A stretch of DNA of 64,000 nucleotides from Pythium myriotylum (lineage: Eukaryota > Oomycota > Peronosporomycetes > Pythiales > Pythiaceae): positions 2,418,001 through 2,482,000 of the forward strand of contig JALJCQ010000012.1 of NCBI GenBank assembly GCA_023091665.1, in the 5' to 3' direction. The translations under genes and the position numbers were made by a program. Of the stretch, positions 53,359 through 64,000 are shown one piece after another. Under the pieces are notes generated by a model that had not been told where the DNA came from, searched no databases, and saw only the letters and a list, made by a program, of their open reading frames with translations. Within the stretch, counting starts at the first letter, position 1. The number at the start of each line of letters is the position of its first letter.

Positions 53359-53585
53359 TTCTGGGTTGAACCCAGTTCAACCCATCAACCTTGTTGAAGT
53401 ACCCACGAAGTGTGTATACCTCTGCATATGATTACGATAGGTAGGACATGCATATGTTTATGGTAGCGTAGGACACAAGACGGCTTAGAGGTAGCGACAG
53501 CGAACTAAGTCCCGATCAATTCACTCTGCATTTTGCCAAGCTTCAGTCAAGTCCACTCCTCTTCTCGACTTCGTGACCTTTAATA
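53291..53585 (+). repeat. Second copia family: 5'-truncated LTR, second copy
   Basis: Same junction, four GAAnnTTC units and core promoter as at 44003-44298, offset by 9,287 bp. Confidence 0.8.
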
Positions 53586-53589
53586 GGTT

Positions 53590-54297
53590 ATGAGCCCAAG
53601 TACCATGACGGACAAGACAAAGACTCTCGTTGACAAGTTCCGTGGCGACAACTACGCTTCGTGGGCACGCTACATGCGAGACGTGTTCCTAACCAAGTCG
53701 GTGTGGAATGTCGTGAACATCAACGAGACGCCGACGTTCTCGGACCCGCGGATCAAGGACGAACACATCAGGACCAACAACATCGCGTTCGGCCTGATGC
53801 TCCTCCATATCGACGCGGAGTACCACCACATCGTCGACGACTGTGAAGAAGCTCATGTGGCATGGAAGCGACTCCGTTCGTTGTACGAAGGGTCGCAGAA
53901 GGCGGGTCGAATCTACTTGAAGCGTCAGCTCTTTAGTATGGAGATGAAGGAAGGCGCGAATGTGTTGCATCACTGCAACGAGATCCTCAACATCCACGCC
54001 AAGCTTGTGGCCATCGGCGCGAAGATGGAGGACGAAGATGTGGCAATTTGTCTGCTGCGCAGTTTGCCTAAGAGCTATGAGAACGTGGTTCTGCACATCG
54101 AGATGAGCAATGCCGACTTGAGAACTAAAGAAGTGATCAAGGCTCTCACGAACGAGCACGTGAAGCGTGCCGGCGAGATGAAGACTGCAGCCACCAAGCT
54201 CGACGACCAAGCCAAGGCGTTTGTGTCGGAGCAAGATATGTTGCAGGTCGCTTGGTTGGTGGGATGCAAAATGCAAAGTGAATTGATCGGGACTTAG
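53590..54297 (+). CDS. Second-family copia Gag, second copy, truncated
   Basis: 235 codons, as at 44303-45010 with one substitution (AEYHHIV for AEYRHIV). It ends in the inverted LTR7 at the same TGTTG junction. Confidence 0.8.
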   Translation: MSPSTMTDKTKTLVDKFRGDNYASWARYMRDVFLTKSVWNVVNINETPTFSDPRIKDEHIRTNNIAFGLMLLHIDAEYHHIVDDCEEAHVAWKRLRSLYEGSQKAGRIYLKRQLFSMEMKEGANVLHHCNEILNIHAKLVAIGAKMEDEDVAICLLRSLPKSYENVVLHIEMSNADLRTKEVIKALTNEHVKRAGEMKTAATKLDDQAKAFVSEQDMLQVAWLVGCKMQSELIGT

Positions 54298-54596
54298 TTC
54301 GCTACTGCTACCTCTAAGCCGTCTGTGTGTGTCCTACGCTGCCATAATCAAATGTATGTCCTACCTATCGTAAACATATGCAAACATAAACTGACTTCGT
54401 GGATACTTCAACGAAGTCGATGGGTGGCACTGGATTCAAACCAGAACCAGACGGAGAATCTTCCACATGTCGAATCTTCCACATGTCGAATCTTCCACGG
54501 AGAATCTTCTGCAGGAGAATCTTCTACAGCCGAGCTTCAACTGCCGAGCTTCAACTGGAATGATGACGCTGGGTTCGAGGCGCATCATCTTCAACA
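54239..54596 (-). repeat. Inverted copia LTR7 (358 bp)
   Basis: Counterpart of LTR4, offset by 9,287 bp, with the same CAGTTTATG and ATGGCAGCG variants and blurred TGTTGCAGG end. Confidence 0.9.
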
Positions 54597-55700
54597 GGGG
54601 CGACTGCTTGAGACCGTAGAGCGAGCGCTTGAGCTTGCACACGTAGTCCGGGTGGCGCTGGTCGGCGAAGCCTTCGGGCTGCTTCATGTAGATTTCTTCG
54701 TCGAGGTTGCCGTTCAGGAACGCCGTCTTGACATCCATCTGATGGATCATGAGCTTGTGTCGAGCGGCGATGCTGAGGATGGTGCGGATCGACGTGAACT
54801 TGGGGACGGGTGCGAACGTCTCTTCGAAGTCGATGCCGTATTTCTGCAGGAACCCCTTGGCAACGAGTCGAGCCTTGTACCGTTCGACGAGTCCTTCGGC
54901 GGTTTCCTTGACCTTGAACACCCACTTGCTGGTGATGGCCTTGCGTCCGGCTGGCAAAGGGACTAGGTCCCAGGTCTCGTTCTTCTTGAGCGACTCAAGC
55001 TCGGAGTCGCAGGCTTCCTTCCAGTTGCTGGCGTCGTCGGATTCCATCGCCGACTTGAACGATGTCGGCAACTCTCCCCCAGAATTCACGACGAGAGCAA
55101 ACTCTTCGAGATCGTGATCTTGGTCTTCTCCCCCTTGTTCTTGCACGTCTTCGCCTTCTTCGTCTTCATTTTCTACGCCTTCCTCTTCGATCGACGTGAG
55201 CAGTGCAGACAGATCTTCGAGCGATGTCCTTGGACCTTGCGTGGGTGGTGGAGTCGCACCACTTGTGCGTCCAACCCGTCCGTAGCGCTTCTCAACTGGC
55301 GGTTCAGCCAGGTTCTCGAGCGAGTGCGTGCGAGAGTGGCGCTTGGACCCTGGTGCGTAGTCGACATTCGGCTGCTGGGCCGATGCTGGTGCTGCTGGAC
55401 GCTGCGACCGCTGGCCCTGTTGCCACTCCGGTCGCTCGTAGCTGCGCTGACTTGGTGCTGGTGAGGCTGGCTGCTCACCCATGTCTTCATCATCTTGGTT
55501 GTCGGTTGCTTCATCTTGATCATCTTCGTCATCGTCGCGGAACTCGACGGACTTGCTCCAGGGTTCTTCGCGCTTGCCGTCGTCGAATGTGTCTTCCATG
55601 AACTGCGCGTCTCGACTGATGACGATCCGACCGGTTGCGATTTCTTCAAACCGATACGCTTTCTCGTGGTCCGAGTAGCCGAGGAACCGACACAAGATGG
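54597..55700 (-). pseudogene. Inverted pol fragment, second copy
   Basis: Same limits as 45310-46413. It differs by a few substitutions ([24 protein letters not shown]), showing that the two higher-order units have diverged slightly. Confidence 0.88.
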
Positions 55701-56059
55701 TGTTGAAGATGATGCGCCTCGAACCCAGCGTCATCATTCCAGTTGAAGCTCGGCAGTTGAAGCTCGGCTGTAGAAGATTCTCCTGCAGAAGATTCTCCGT
55801 GGAAGATTCGACATGTGGAAGATTCGACATGTGGAAGATTCTCCGTCTGGTTCTGGTTTGAATCCAGTGCCACCCATCGACTTCGTTGAAGTATCCACGA
55901 AGTCACTTCATGTTTGCATATGTTTACGATAGGTAGGACATACATTTGATTATGGCAGCGTAGGACACACACAGACGGCTTAGAGGTAGCAGTAGCGAAC
56001 TAAGTCCCGATCAATTCACTTTGCATTTTGCATCCCACCAACCAAGCGACCTTTCAACA
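55701..56059 (+). repeat. Copia LTR8 (359 bp), joined to gag without PBS
   Basis: Counterpart of LTR5, with the same CCTTTCAACA end fused to the internal gag ATG at 56060. Confidence 0.92.
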
Positions 56060-56586
56060 ATGATCTGTCTCGCGATGGAAGACTCGCAGCTCCCGCTGGT
56101 TCGGTCGGCGGGTGGTGCGCAAGATGCATGGTCAAGACTGGAAGAACACTTCGAGAAGAAGAGCCTTGCCAACAAGCTCTTTCTTCGTCGTCGTTTCTTC
56201 ACGACCATGATGGAAGAAGGTGACGATGTGCTCACGCACATCAACAAGCTCAAGACCCTGGCCGAGCAACTCGACGCAGTCGGCGCTCCGGTCAGCGAAG
56301 ACGACTTGGTGATCACGCTTCTCGGCAGTCTCAGCGAGTCGTACCAGTTCCTCATCACGGCGTTGGAGTCGCGTGTCGACGCGCTCACGTGGGAACTCGT
56401 GACGTCTCGGCTGCTCCATGAAGACATGAAGCGCAAGGAGCAAGGTGGCGACGGAGCCACGCTTGGCCAAGCGTTCATGACAAGTGACGCGAAGCCCAAG
56501 GGCCGTGCAGTCAAGAAGACTGGCACGTGCAACTACTGCGGCAAGATCGGTCATTGGGCCGCGGAGTGCCACTCGCGTGTCAAGGA

Positions 56587-56635
<49 letters not shown>

Positions 56636-59224
56636 AACTCCGGCGGCAACGGCAACGGCAACGGAAACGGCAACCCTCGGCAACGGTTCCAGCGAGCGAA
56701 CCTTGCGCGAGATGAAGACCCCGGCGAGTACCTGTTCTCGGTCGGGAAGACCCAAGGCAAGTCGAGTCAATCCACGGCGTGGTTGGTCGACTCGGGTGCG
56801 ACTCAGCACATGTCGCGAACCAAGCAGTTCATGATGAACTACAAGAAGATTGACCCAGTCGACGTGCATCTGGCCGATGATGGCACGGTCCAAGCAGTTG
56901 GCGTGGGAGACATTCTCATGTCGATGAAGACTCCAAGCAGTGTCAAGAAGGGTTTGCTCACCAACGTGTGGCATATCCCCAAGCTCAGCCGCAACCTGTT
57001 CTCGGTCGGAAGATTCACGGAGGACGTTGCTCCCGTGACGTTCGACAAGGACGGTTGCTTTGTCATGCTGAAGGGCGCCAAGCGGACCATCGGCACTCGA
57101 ATCGGCAAGGGTCTGTTCAAGCTCAACATGTCTCCAGTGTCGACTGAAGCAGCCCACGCCGCCAGTACAAGACGAGGTCGCGCCATGTCCAAGTCGTACC
57201 TGTGGCACCTCCGACTCGGTCACATCGGCTTCAGCGGACTCGAAGCCATCGTCAAGAAGGACCTCGCCGACGGACTCGATATCGGGTCTGTGCAAGAGTG
57301 GGAGGTCTGTGAAGGCTGTGCACTCGGCAAGCTGACTCGCGTCAAGTTCCAGTCGGGCACGACCAAGCGGTCTGCGAATCTGCTTGACGTCGTGTACAGC
57401 GATGTGGCCGGCCCCATGAAGACTCCGACTTTCGGCGGCATGAAGTACTTTGCCACCTTCACCGACGACAAGTCTCGACTGTGCAAGTTGTACCTGATGC
57501 GGTCCAAGGACGAAGTCTACGACAAGTTCGTCGAGTTCGTCAACTGGGCCGAGAACCAAACCGGTCGTCGAGTCAAGGTGCTTCGAACCGACGGCGGCGG
57601 CGAGTACCAGTCGGCCAAGCTTGCCAAGTTCTGCCGCAAGCGTGGCATCGAGCACGACGTCACGCCGCCATACACGCCTCAGTTGAACGGTGTGGCGGAG
57701 CGCATGAACCGAACCATCGGTGAGTGTGGGCGTTGCAAGCTCCACCATGCCAACTTGTCCGACGAGTACTGGGGCGAAGCCGTCATGACTGCAGTCGAAG
57801 TTCGCAACCGACTTCCGACCCGCGCTCAAGACTTGTACAAGTCGCCGTACGAAGAATGGTACGGGAAGAAGCCCTTGCTCGCCAACTTCAAGGTGTTCGG
57901 CTGCCATGCGTACGTCCACGTGCCCAAGGAGAAGCGGTCGAAGTTCGACGCCCGAGCCATCTTGTGTCGGTTCCTCGGCTACTCGGACCACGAGAAGGCG
58001 TATCGGTTTGAAGAAATCGCAACCGGCCGGATCGTCATCAGTCGAGACGCGCAGTTCATGGAAGACACATTCGACGACGGCAAGCGCGAAGAACCCTGGA
58101 GCAAGTCCGTCGAGTTCCGCGACGATGAAGATGATGAGGATCAAGATGAAGCAACCGACAACCAAGATGATGAAGACATGGGTGAGCAGCCAGCCTCACC
58201 AGCACCAAGTCAGCGCAGCTACGAGCGACCGGAGTGGCAACAGGGCCAGCGGTCGCAGCGTCCAGCAGCACCAGCATCGGCCCAGCAGCCGAATGTCGAC
58301 TACGCACCAGGGTCCAAGCGCCACTCTCGCACGCACTCGCTCGAGAACCTGGCTGAACCGCCAGTTGAGAAGCGCTACGGACGGGTTGGACGCACAAGTG
58401 GTGCGACTCCACCACCCACGCAAGGTCCAAGGACATCGCTCGAAGATCTGTCTGCACTGCTCACGTCGATCGAAGAGGAAGGCGTAGAAGATGAAGACGA
58501 AGAAGGCGAAGACGTGCAAGAACAAGGGGGAGAAGACCAAGACCACGATCTCGAAGAATTTGCTCTCGTCGTGAATTCTGGGGGAGAGTTGCCGACATCG
58601 TTCAAGTCGGCGATGGAATCCGACGACGCCAGCAACTGGAAGGAAGCCTGCGACTCCGAGCTCGAGTCGCTCAAGAAGAACGAAACCTGGGACCTAGTCC
58701 CTTTGCCAGCCGGACGCAAGGCCATCACCAGCAAGTGGGTGTTCAAGGTCAAGGAAACCGCCGAAGGACTCGTCGAGCGGTACAAGGCTCGACTCGCTGC
58801 CAAGGGGTTCCTGCAGAAGTACGGCATCGACTTCGAAGAGACGTTCGCACCCGTCCCCAAGTTCACGTCGATCCGCACCATCCTCAGCATCGCCGCTCGA
58901 CACAAGCTCATGATCCATCAGATGGATGTCAAGACGGCGTTCCTGAACGGCAACCTCGACGAAGAAATCTACATGAAGCAGCCCGAAGGCTTCGTCGACC
59001 AGCGCCACCCCGACTACGTGTGCAAGCTCAAGCGCTCGCTCTACGGTCTCAAGCAGTCGCCCCTGTTGAAGATGATGCGCCTCGAACCCAGCGTCATCAT
59101 TCCAGTTGAAGCTCGGCAGTTGAAGCTCGGCTGTAGAAGATTCTCCTGCAGAAGATTCTCCGTGGAAGATTCGACATGTGGAAGATTCGACATGTGGAAG
59201 ATTCTCCGTCTGGTTCTGGTTTGA
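56060..59224 (+). CDS. Copia copy G gag-pol, lacking PBS, Gag N-terminus and RT catalytic half
   Basis: 1,054 codons with the structure of copy E. The Asn-Gly tract is 6 nt longer and its longest run lies before DNSGG instead of after it. It carries GATATC after LADGL, an ACATTCGACGACGGC variant after integrase, and FAPVPKF. It ends in LTR9. Confidence 0.85.
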
Positions 59225-59422
59225 ATCCAGTGCCACCCATCGACTTCGTTGAAGTATCCACGAAGTCACTTCATGTTTGCATATGTTTACGATAGGTAGG
59301 ACATACATTTGATTATGGCAGCGTAGGACACACACAGACGGCTTAGAGGTAGCAGTAGCGAACTAAGTCCCGATCAATTCACTTTGCATTTTGCATCCCA
59401 CCAACCAAGCGACCTTCCAACA
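59064..59422 (+). repeat. Copia LTR9 (359 bp), between copies G and H
   Basis: No PPT before it; intact PBS after it (59423-59437). Variant type CACTTCATG, ATGGCAGCG. Confidence 0.93.
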
Positions 59423-60202
59423 GGTTATGAGCCCAAGCCCAGCCGACTCTGCCTCCACCGACTTCGCCTCCCCAGCCTTCGCCATGGATTCGACCACCCC
59501 AGCTCGCATCAACAAGTTCGACGGAACCAACTTCCACACATGGAAGTTCAAGATGCAGATGGTGCTCGAAGAACGCGACGTCTGGGAAGTTGTCTGTGGA
59601 GAGGTCAAACTCGAGCAGTGCCAGACCGACGCGGACCGAGCCCTCTTCAAGAAGAAGTCTCGCAAGGCGCTCGCGATGATCTGTCTCGCGATGGAAGACT
59701 CGCAGCTCCCGCTGGTTCGGTCGGCGGGTGGTGCGCAAGATGCATGGTCAAGACTGGAAGAACACTTCGAGAAGAAGAGCCTTGCCAACAAGCTCTTTCT
59801 TCGTCGTCGTTTCTTCACGACCATGATGGAAGAAGGTGACGATGTGCTCACGCACATCAACAAGCTCAAGACCCTGGCCGAGCAACTCGACGCAGTCGGC
59901 GCTCCGGTCAGCGAAGACGACTTGGTGATCACGCTTCTCGGCAGTCTCAGCGAGTCGTACCAGTTCCTCATCACGGCGTTGGAGTCGCGTGTCGACGCAC
60001 TCACGTGGGAACTCGTGACGTCTCGGCTGCTCCATGAAGACATGAAGCGCAAGGAGCAAGGTGGCGACGGAGCCACGCTTGGCCAAGCGTTCATGACAAG
60101 TGACGCGAAGCCCAAGGGCCGTGCAGTCAAGAAGACTGGCACGTGCAACTACTGCGGCAAGATCGGTCATTGGGCCGCGGAGTGCCACTCGCGTGTCAAG
60201 GA

Positions 60203-60251
<49 letters not shown>

Positions 60252-62679
60252 AACTCCGGCGGCAACGGCAACGGCAACGGAAACGGCAACCCTCGGCAAC
60301 GGTTCCAGCGAGCGAACCTTGCGCGAGATGAAGACCCCGGCGAGTACCTGTTCTCGGTCGGGAAGACCCAAGGCAAGTCGAGTCAATCCACGGCGTGGTT
60401 GGTCGACTCGGGTGCGACTCAGCACATGTCGCGAACCAAGCAGTTCATGATGAACTACAAGAAGATTGACCCAGTCGACGTGCATCTGGCCGATGATGGC
60501 ACGGTCCAAGCAGTTGGCGTGGGAGACATTCTCATGTCGATGAAGACTCCAAGCAGTGTCAAGAAGGGTTTGCTCACCAACGTGTGGCATATCCCCAAGC
60601 TCAGCCGCAACCTGTTCTCGGTCGGAAGATTCACGGAGGACGTTGCTCCCGTGACGTTCGACAAGGACGGTTGCTTTGTCATGCTGAAGGGCGCCAAGCG
60701 GACCATCGGCACTCGAATCGGCAAGGGTCTGTTCAAGCTCAACATGTCTCCAGTGTCGACTGAAGCAGCCCACGCCGCCAGTACAAGACGAGGTCGCGCC
60801 ATGTCCAAGTCGTACCTGTGGCACCTCCGACTCGGTCACATCGGCTTCAGCGGACTCGAAGCCATCGTCAAGAAGGACCTCGCCGACGGACTCGATATCG
60901 GGTCTGTGCAAGAGTGGGAGGTCTGTGAAGGCTGTGCACTCGGCAAGCTGACTCGCGTCAAGTTCCAGTCGGGCACGACCAAGCGGTCTGCGAATCTGCT
61001 TGACGTCGTGTACAGCGATGTGGCCGGCCCCATGAAGACTCCGACTTTCGGCGGCATGAAGTACTTTGCCACCTTCACCGACGACAAGTCTCGACTGTGC
61101 AAGTTGTACCTGATGCGGTCCAAGGACGAAGTCTACGACAAGTTCGTCGAGTTCGTCAACTGGGCCGAGAACCAAACCGGTCGTCGAGTCAAGGTGCTTC
61201 GAACCGACGGCGGCGGCGAGTACCAGTCGGCCAAGCTTGCCAAGTTCTGCCGCAAGCGTGGCATCGAGCACGACGTCACGCCGCCATACACGCCTCAGTT
61301 GAACGGTGTGGCGGAGCGCATGAACCGAACCATCGGTGAGTGTGGGCGTTGCAAGCTCCACCATGCCAACTTGTCCGACGAGTACTGGGGCGAAGCCGTC
61401 ATGACTGCAGTCGAAGTTCGCAACCGACTTCCGACCCGCGCTCAAGACTTGTACAAGTCGCCGTACGAAGAATGGTACGGGAAGAAGCCCTTGCTCGCCA
61501 ACTTCAAGGTGTTCGGCTGCCATGCGTACGTCCACGTGCCCAAGGAGAAGCGGTCGAAGTTCGACGCCCGAGCCATCTTGTGTCGGTTCCTCGGCTACTC
61601 GGACCACGAGAAGGCGTATCGGTTTGAAGAAATCGCAACCGGCCGGATCGTCATCAGTCGAGACGCGCAGTTCATGGAAGACACATTCGACGACGGCAAG
61701 CGCGAAGAACCCTGGAGCAAGTCCGTCGAGTTCCGCGACGATGAAGATGATGAGGATCAAGATGAAGCAACCGACAACCAAGATGATGAAGACATGGGTG
61801 AGCAGCCAGCCTCACCAGCACCAAGTCAGCGCAGCTACGAGCGACCGGAGTGGCAACAGGGCCAGCGGTCGCAGCGTCCAGCAGCACCAGCATCGGCCCA
61901 GCAGCCGAATGTCGACTACGCACCAGGGTCCAAGCGCCACTCTCGCACGCACTCGCTCGAGAACCTGGCTGAACCGCCAGTTGAGAAGCGCTACGGACGG
62001 GTTGGACGCACAAGTGGTGCGACTCCACCACCCACGCAAGGTCCAAGGACATCGCTCGAAGATCTGTCTGCACTGCTCACGTCGATCGAAGAGGAAGGCG
62101 TAGAAGATGAAGACGAAGAAGGCGAAGACGTGCAAGAACAAGGGGGAGAAGACCAAGACCACGATCTCGAAGAATTTGCTCTCGTCGTGAATTCTGGGGG
62201 AGAGTTGCCGACATCGTTCAAGTCGGCGATGGAATCCGACGACGCCAGCAACTGGAAGGAAGCCTGCGACTCCGAGCTTGAGTCGCTCAAGAAGAACGAG
62301 ACCTGGGACCTAGTCCCTTTGCCAGCCGGACGCAAGGCCATCACCAGCAAGTGGGTGTTCAAGGTCAAGGAAACCGCCGAAGGACTCGTCGAGCGGTACA
62401 AGGCTCGACTCGCTGCCAAGGGGTTCCTGCAGAAATACGGCATCGACTTCGAAGAGACATTCGCACCCGTCGCCAAGTTCACGTCGATCCGCACCATCCT
62501 CAGCATCGCCGCTCGACACAAGCTCATGATCCATCAGATGGATGTCAAGACGGCGTTCCTGAACGGCAACCTCGACGAAGAAATCTACATGAAGCAGCCC
62601 GAAGGCTTCGTCGACCAGCGCCACCCGGACTACGTGTGCAAGCTCAAGCGCTCGCTCTACGGTCTCAAGCAGTCGCCCC
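59064..62679 (+). repeat. Simple tandem unit (3,616 bp)
   Basis: LTR9 plus copy H. The next unit starts at 62680 with the same order and a 3,616-bp offset up to the window edge. It combines a D/F-like 5' half with an E/G-like 3' end. Confidence 0.88.
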
Positions 62680-62840
62680 TGTTGAAGATGATGCGCCTCG
62701 AACCCAGCGTCATCATTCCAGTTGAAGCTCGGCAGTTGAAGCTCGGCTGTAGAAGATTCTCCTGCAGAAGATTCTCCGTGGAAGATTCGACATGTGGAAG
62801 ATTCGACATGTGGAAGATTCTCCGTCTGGTTCTGGTTTGA
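59427..62840 (+). CDS. Copia copy H gag-pol, full Gag but RT truncated at LYGLKQSP
   Basis: 1,137 codons from the PBS ATG, the longest open frame of the family here: Gag, CCHC, Asn-Gly tract of the G type, protease (DSG), integrase D-D-E, and RT up to LYGLKQSP. The last 53 residues are read from LTR10. A silent GACGCACTC before the knuckle matches E and F, whereas the tract matches G, so it is a mosaic. FAPVAKF differs from G. Confidence 0.86.
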
Positions 62841-63038
62841 ATCCAGTGCCACCCATCGACTTCGTTGAAGTATCCACGAAGTCACTTCATGTTTGCATAT
62901 GTTTACGATAGGTAGGACATACATTTGATTATGGCAGCGTAGGACACACACAGACGGCTTAGAGGTAGCAGTAGCGAACTAAGTCCCGATCAATTCACTT
63001 TGCATTTTGCATCCCACCAACCAAGCGACCTTCCAACA
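62680..63038 (+). repeat. Copia LTR10 (359 bp), between copies H and I
   Basis: It follows CAGTCGCCCC without a PPT. An intact PBS is at 63039-63053. Same variant type as LTR9. Confidence 0.93.
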
Positions 63039-63042
63039 GGTT

Positions 63043-63818
63043 ATGAGCCCAAGCCCAGCCGACTCTGCCTCCACCGACTTCGCCTCCCCAGCCTTCGCCA
63101 TGGATTCGACCACCCCAGCTCGCATCAACAAGTTCGACGGAACCAACTTCCACACATGGAAGTTCAAGATGCAGATGGTGCTCGAAGAACGCGACGTCTG
63201 GGAAGTTGTCTGTGGAGAGGTCAAACTCGAGCAGTGCCAGACCGACGCGGACCGAGCCCTCTTCAAGAAGAAGTCTCGCAAGGCGCTCGCGATGATCTGT
63301 CTCGCGATGGAAGACTCGCAGCTCCCGCTGGTTCGGTCGGCGGGTGGTGCGCAAGATGCATGGTCAAGACTGGAAGAACACTTCGAGAAGAAGAGCCTTG
63401 CCAACAAGCTCTTTCTTCGTCGTCGTTTCTTCACGACCATGATGGAAGAAGGTGACGATGTGCTCACGCACATCAACAAGCTCAAGACCCTGGCCGAGCA
63501 ACTCGACGCAGTCGGCGCTCCGGTCAGCGAAGACGACTTGGTGATCACGCTTCTCGGCAGTCTCAGCGAGTCGTACCAGTTCCTCATCACGGCGTTGGAG
63601 TCGCGTGTCGACGCACTCACGTGGGAACTCGTGACGTCTCGGCTGCTCCATGAAGACATGAAGCGCAAGGAGCAAGGTGGCGACGGAGCCACGCTTGGCC
63701 AAGCGTTCATGACAAGTGACGCGAAGCCCAAGGGCCGTGCAGTCAAGAAGACTGGCACGTGCAACTACTGCGGCAAGATCGGTCATTGGGCCGCGGAGTG
63801 CCACTCGCGTGTCAAGGA

Positions 63819-63867
<49 letters not shown>

Positions 63868-64000
63868 AACTCCGGCGGCAACGGCAACGGCAACGGAAAC
63901 GGCAACCCTCGGCAACGGTTCCAGCGAGCGAACCTTGCGCGAGATGAAGACCCCGGCGAGTACCTGTTCTCGGTCGGGAAGACCCAAGGCAAGTCGAGTC
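63043..64000 (+). CDS. Copia copy I, Gag and start of protease region, cut by window edge
   Basis: Starts [10 protein letters not shown] at the PBS ATG and is open to the edge through the CCHC knuckle and the G/H-type Asn-Gly tract. Its continuation is outside the window. Confidence 0.85.

Larger units (their letters stand above)
49771..59063 (+). repeat. Higher-order repeat unit 2 (9,293 bp)
   Basis: It repeats unit 1 with identical junctions and order: LTR6, copy F, second-family LTR plus gag, inverted LTR7, inverted pol, LTR8, copy G. The 30-bp length difference comes from the two Asn-Gly tracts (+24 and +6). Confidence 0.9.
24801..64000. mobile_element. Concatenated Ty1/copia retrotransposon array, open at right edge
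   Basis: From 24801 nearly all DNA belongs to one copia family, with small parts of a second family and a nested LTR. Internal regions are separated by single 359-bp LTRs rather than by LTR pairs plus host DNA. Three regimes are visible: units B and C (5,958 and 5,515 bp), a 9.3-kb higher-order unit twice, and a 3,616-bp unit whose next copy is cut by the window edge. Copies are almost identical, implying recent amplification or conversion. Copy-specific variants show that it is not one sequence read repeatedly: SDK or SDE in integrase, Asn-Gly tract length, and LTR variants. Confidence 0.93.

Noticed and set aside
40508..59063. Array as a CRISPR or other short-repeat defence locus
   Set aside because: Repeats are kilobase-scale LTR retrotransposon units in a eukaryotic genome; spacers are gag-pol coding sequence.
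1..64000. tRNA and rRNA genes
   Set aside because: None recognised by eye on either strand; the anticodon-arm match at the PBS is a primer-binding site, not a tRNA gene.

Overview
The window is eukaryotic nuclear DNA and most probably comes from an oomycete (water mould). The genes have 20 GT-AG introns, all only 55-77 nt long. Two flagellar genes (CFAP298 and a TTLL tubulin ligase) point to a zoosporic organism. LTR promoters of two transposon families carry a close match to the oomycete initiator plus flanking-promoter-region core promoter, and a third LTR carries part of it. Genus cannot be decided from the sequence.

Left part (1-21,646) is a dense block of ten host genes with intergenic gaps of about 50-360 bp. 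In order: a PHD-finger protein running off the left edge (-); an S/R-rich protein with a repeated RLYxPD motif (+); a circularly permuted GTPase of the GNL1 type (+, 4 exons); the mitochondrial Fe-S co-chaperone HSCB (+, 6 exons); splicing factor SF3A1 (-, 3 exons); a small cysteine-rich protein (-, 5 exons); a giant formin with PDZ, GBD/FH3, eight WASHC3-like motifs, FH2 and DAD (+, single exon); a PWI-like domain protein (+, 4 exons); an ankyrin-repeat protein with a predicted myristoylation site (+); CFAP298 (-); and a TTLL6-type glutamylase (+, 4 exons), divergent from CFAP298 across 111 bp. Exon structures were assembled by hand from splice sites and reading-frame continuity.

Middle part (21,647-24,800) has no gene I can support. 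It holds a striking 320-bp hairpin (two 140-bp arms, one mismatch seen, 40-nt loop) at 23,072-23,391.

Right part (24,801-64,000, continuing past the edge) is a nested, concatenated array of one Ty1/copia family. Its 359-bp LTRs are single and shared between neighbours (LTR-internal-LTR-internal). Copies A-C (period 5,958 and 5,515 bp) share a frameshift and a nested 1.27-kb solo-LTR-like insertion, but keep RT and RNase H. From 40,508 the array changes to a 9.3-kb higher-order repeat present twice (40,508-49,770 and 49,771-59,063). Each contains a gag-pol copy, a fragment of a second related copia family (partial LTR, PBS, gag), an inverted LTR plus inverted pol fragment, a direct LTR, and a second gag-pol copy lacking its PBS. 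A 3,616-bp simple unit follows and begins to repeat at the right edge. No copy in the window is a complete, undamaged element.

Most notable observations: the Gag start codon of both copia families is the ATG inside the primer-binding site, which is complementary to the initiator-tRNA anticodon arm; the LTRs carry four to five evenly spaced GAAnnTTC units resembling heat-shock elements, kept in the diverged second family; and several copies lack PBS and/or PPT, so the array must have grown by DNA-level duplication. An array of this kind next to a gene block is a candidate pericentromere.
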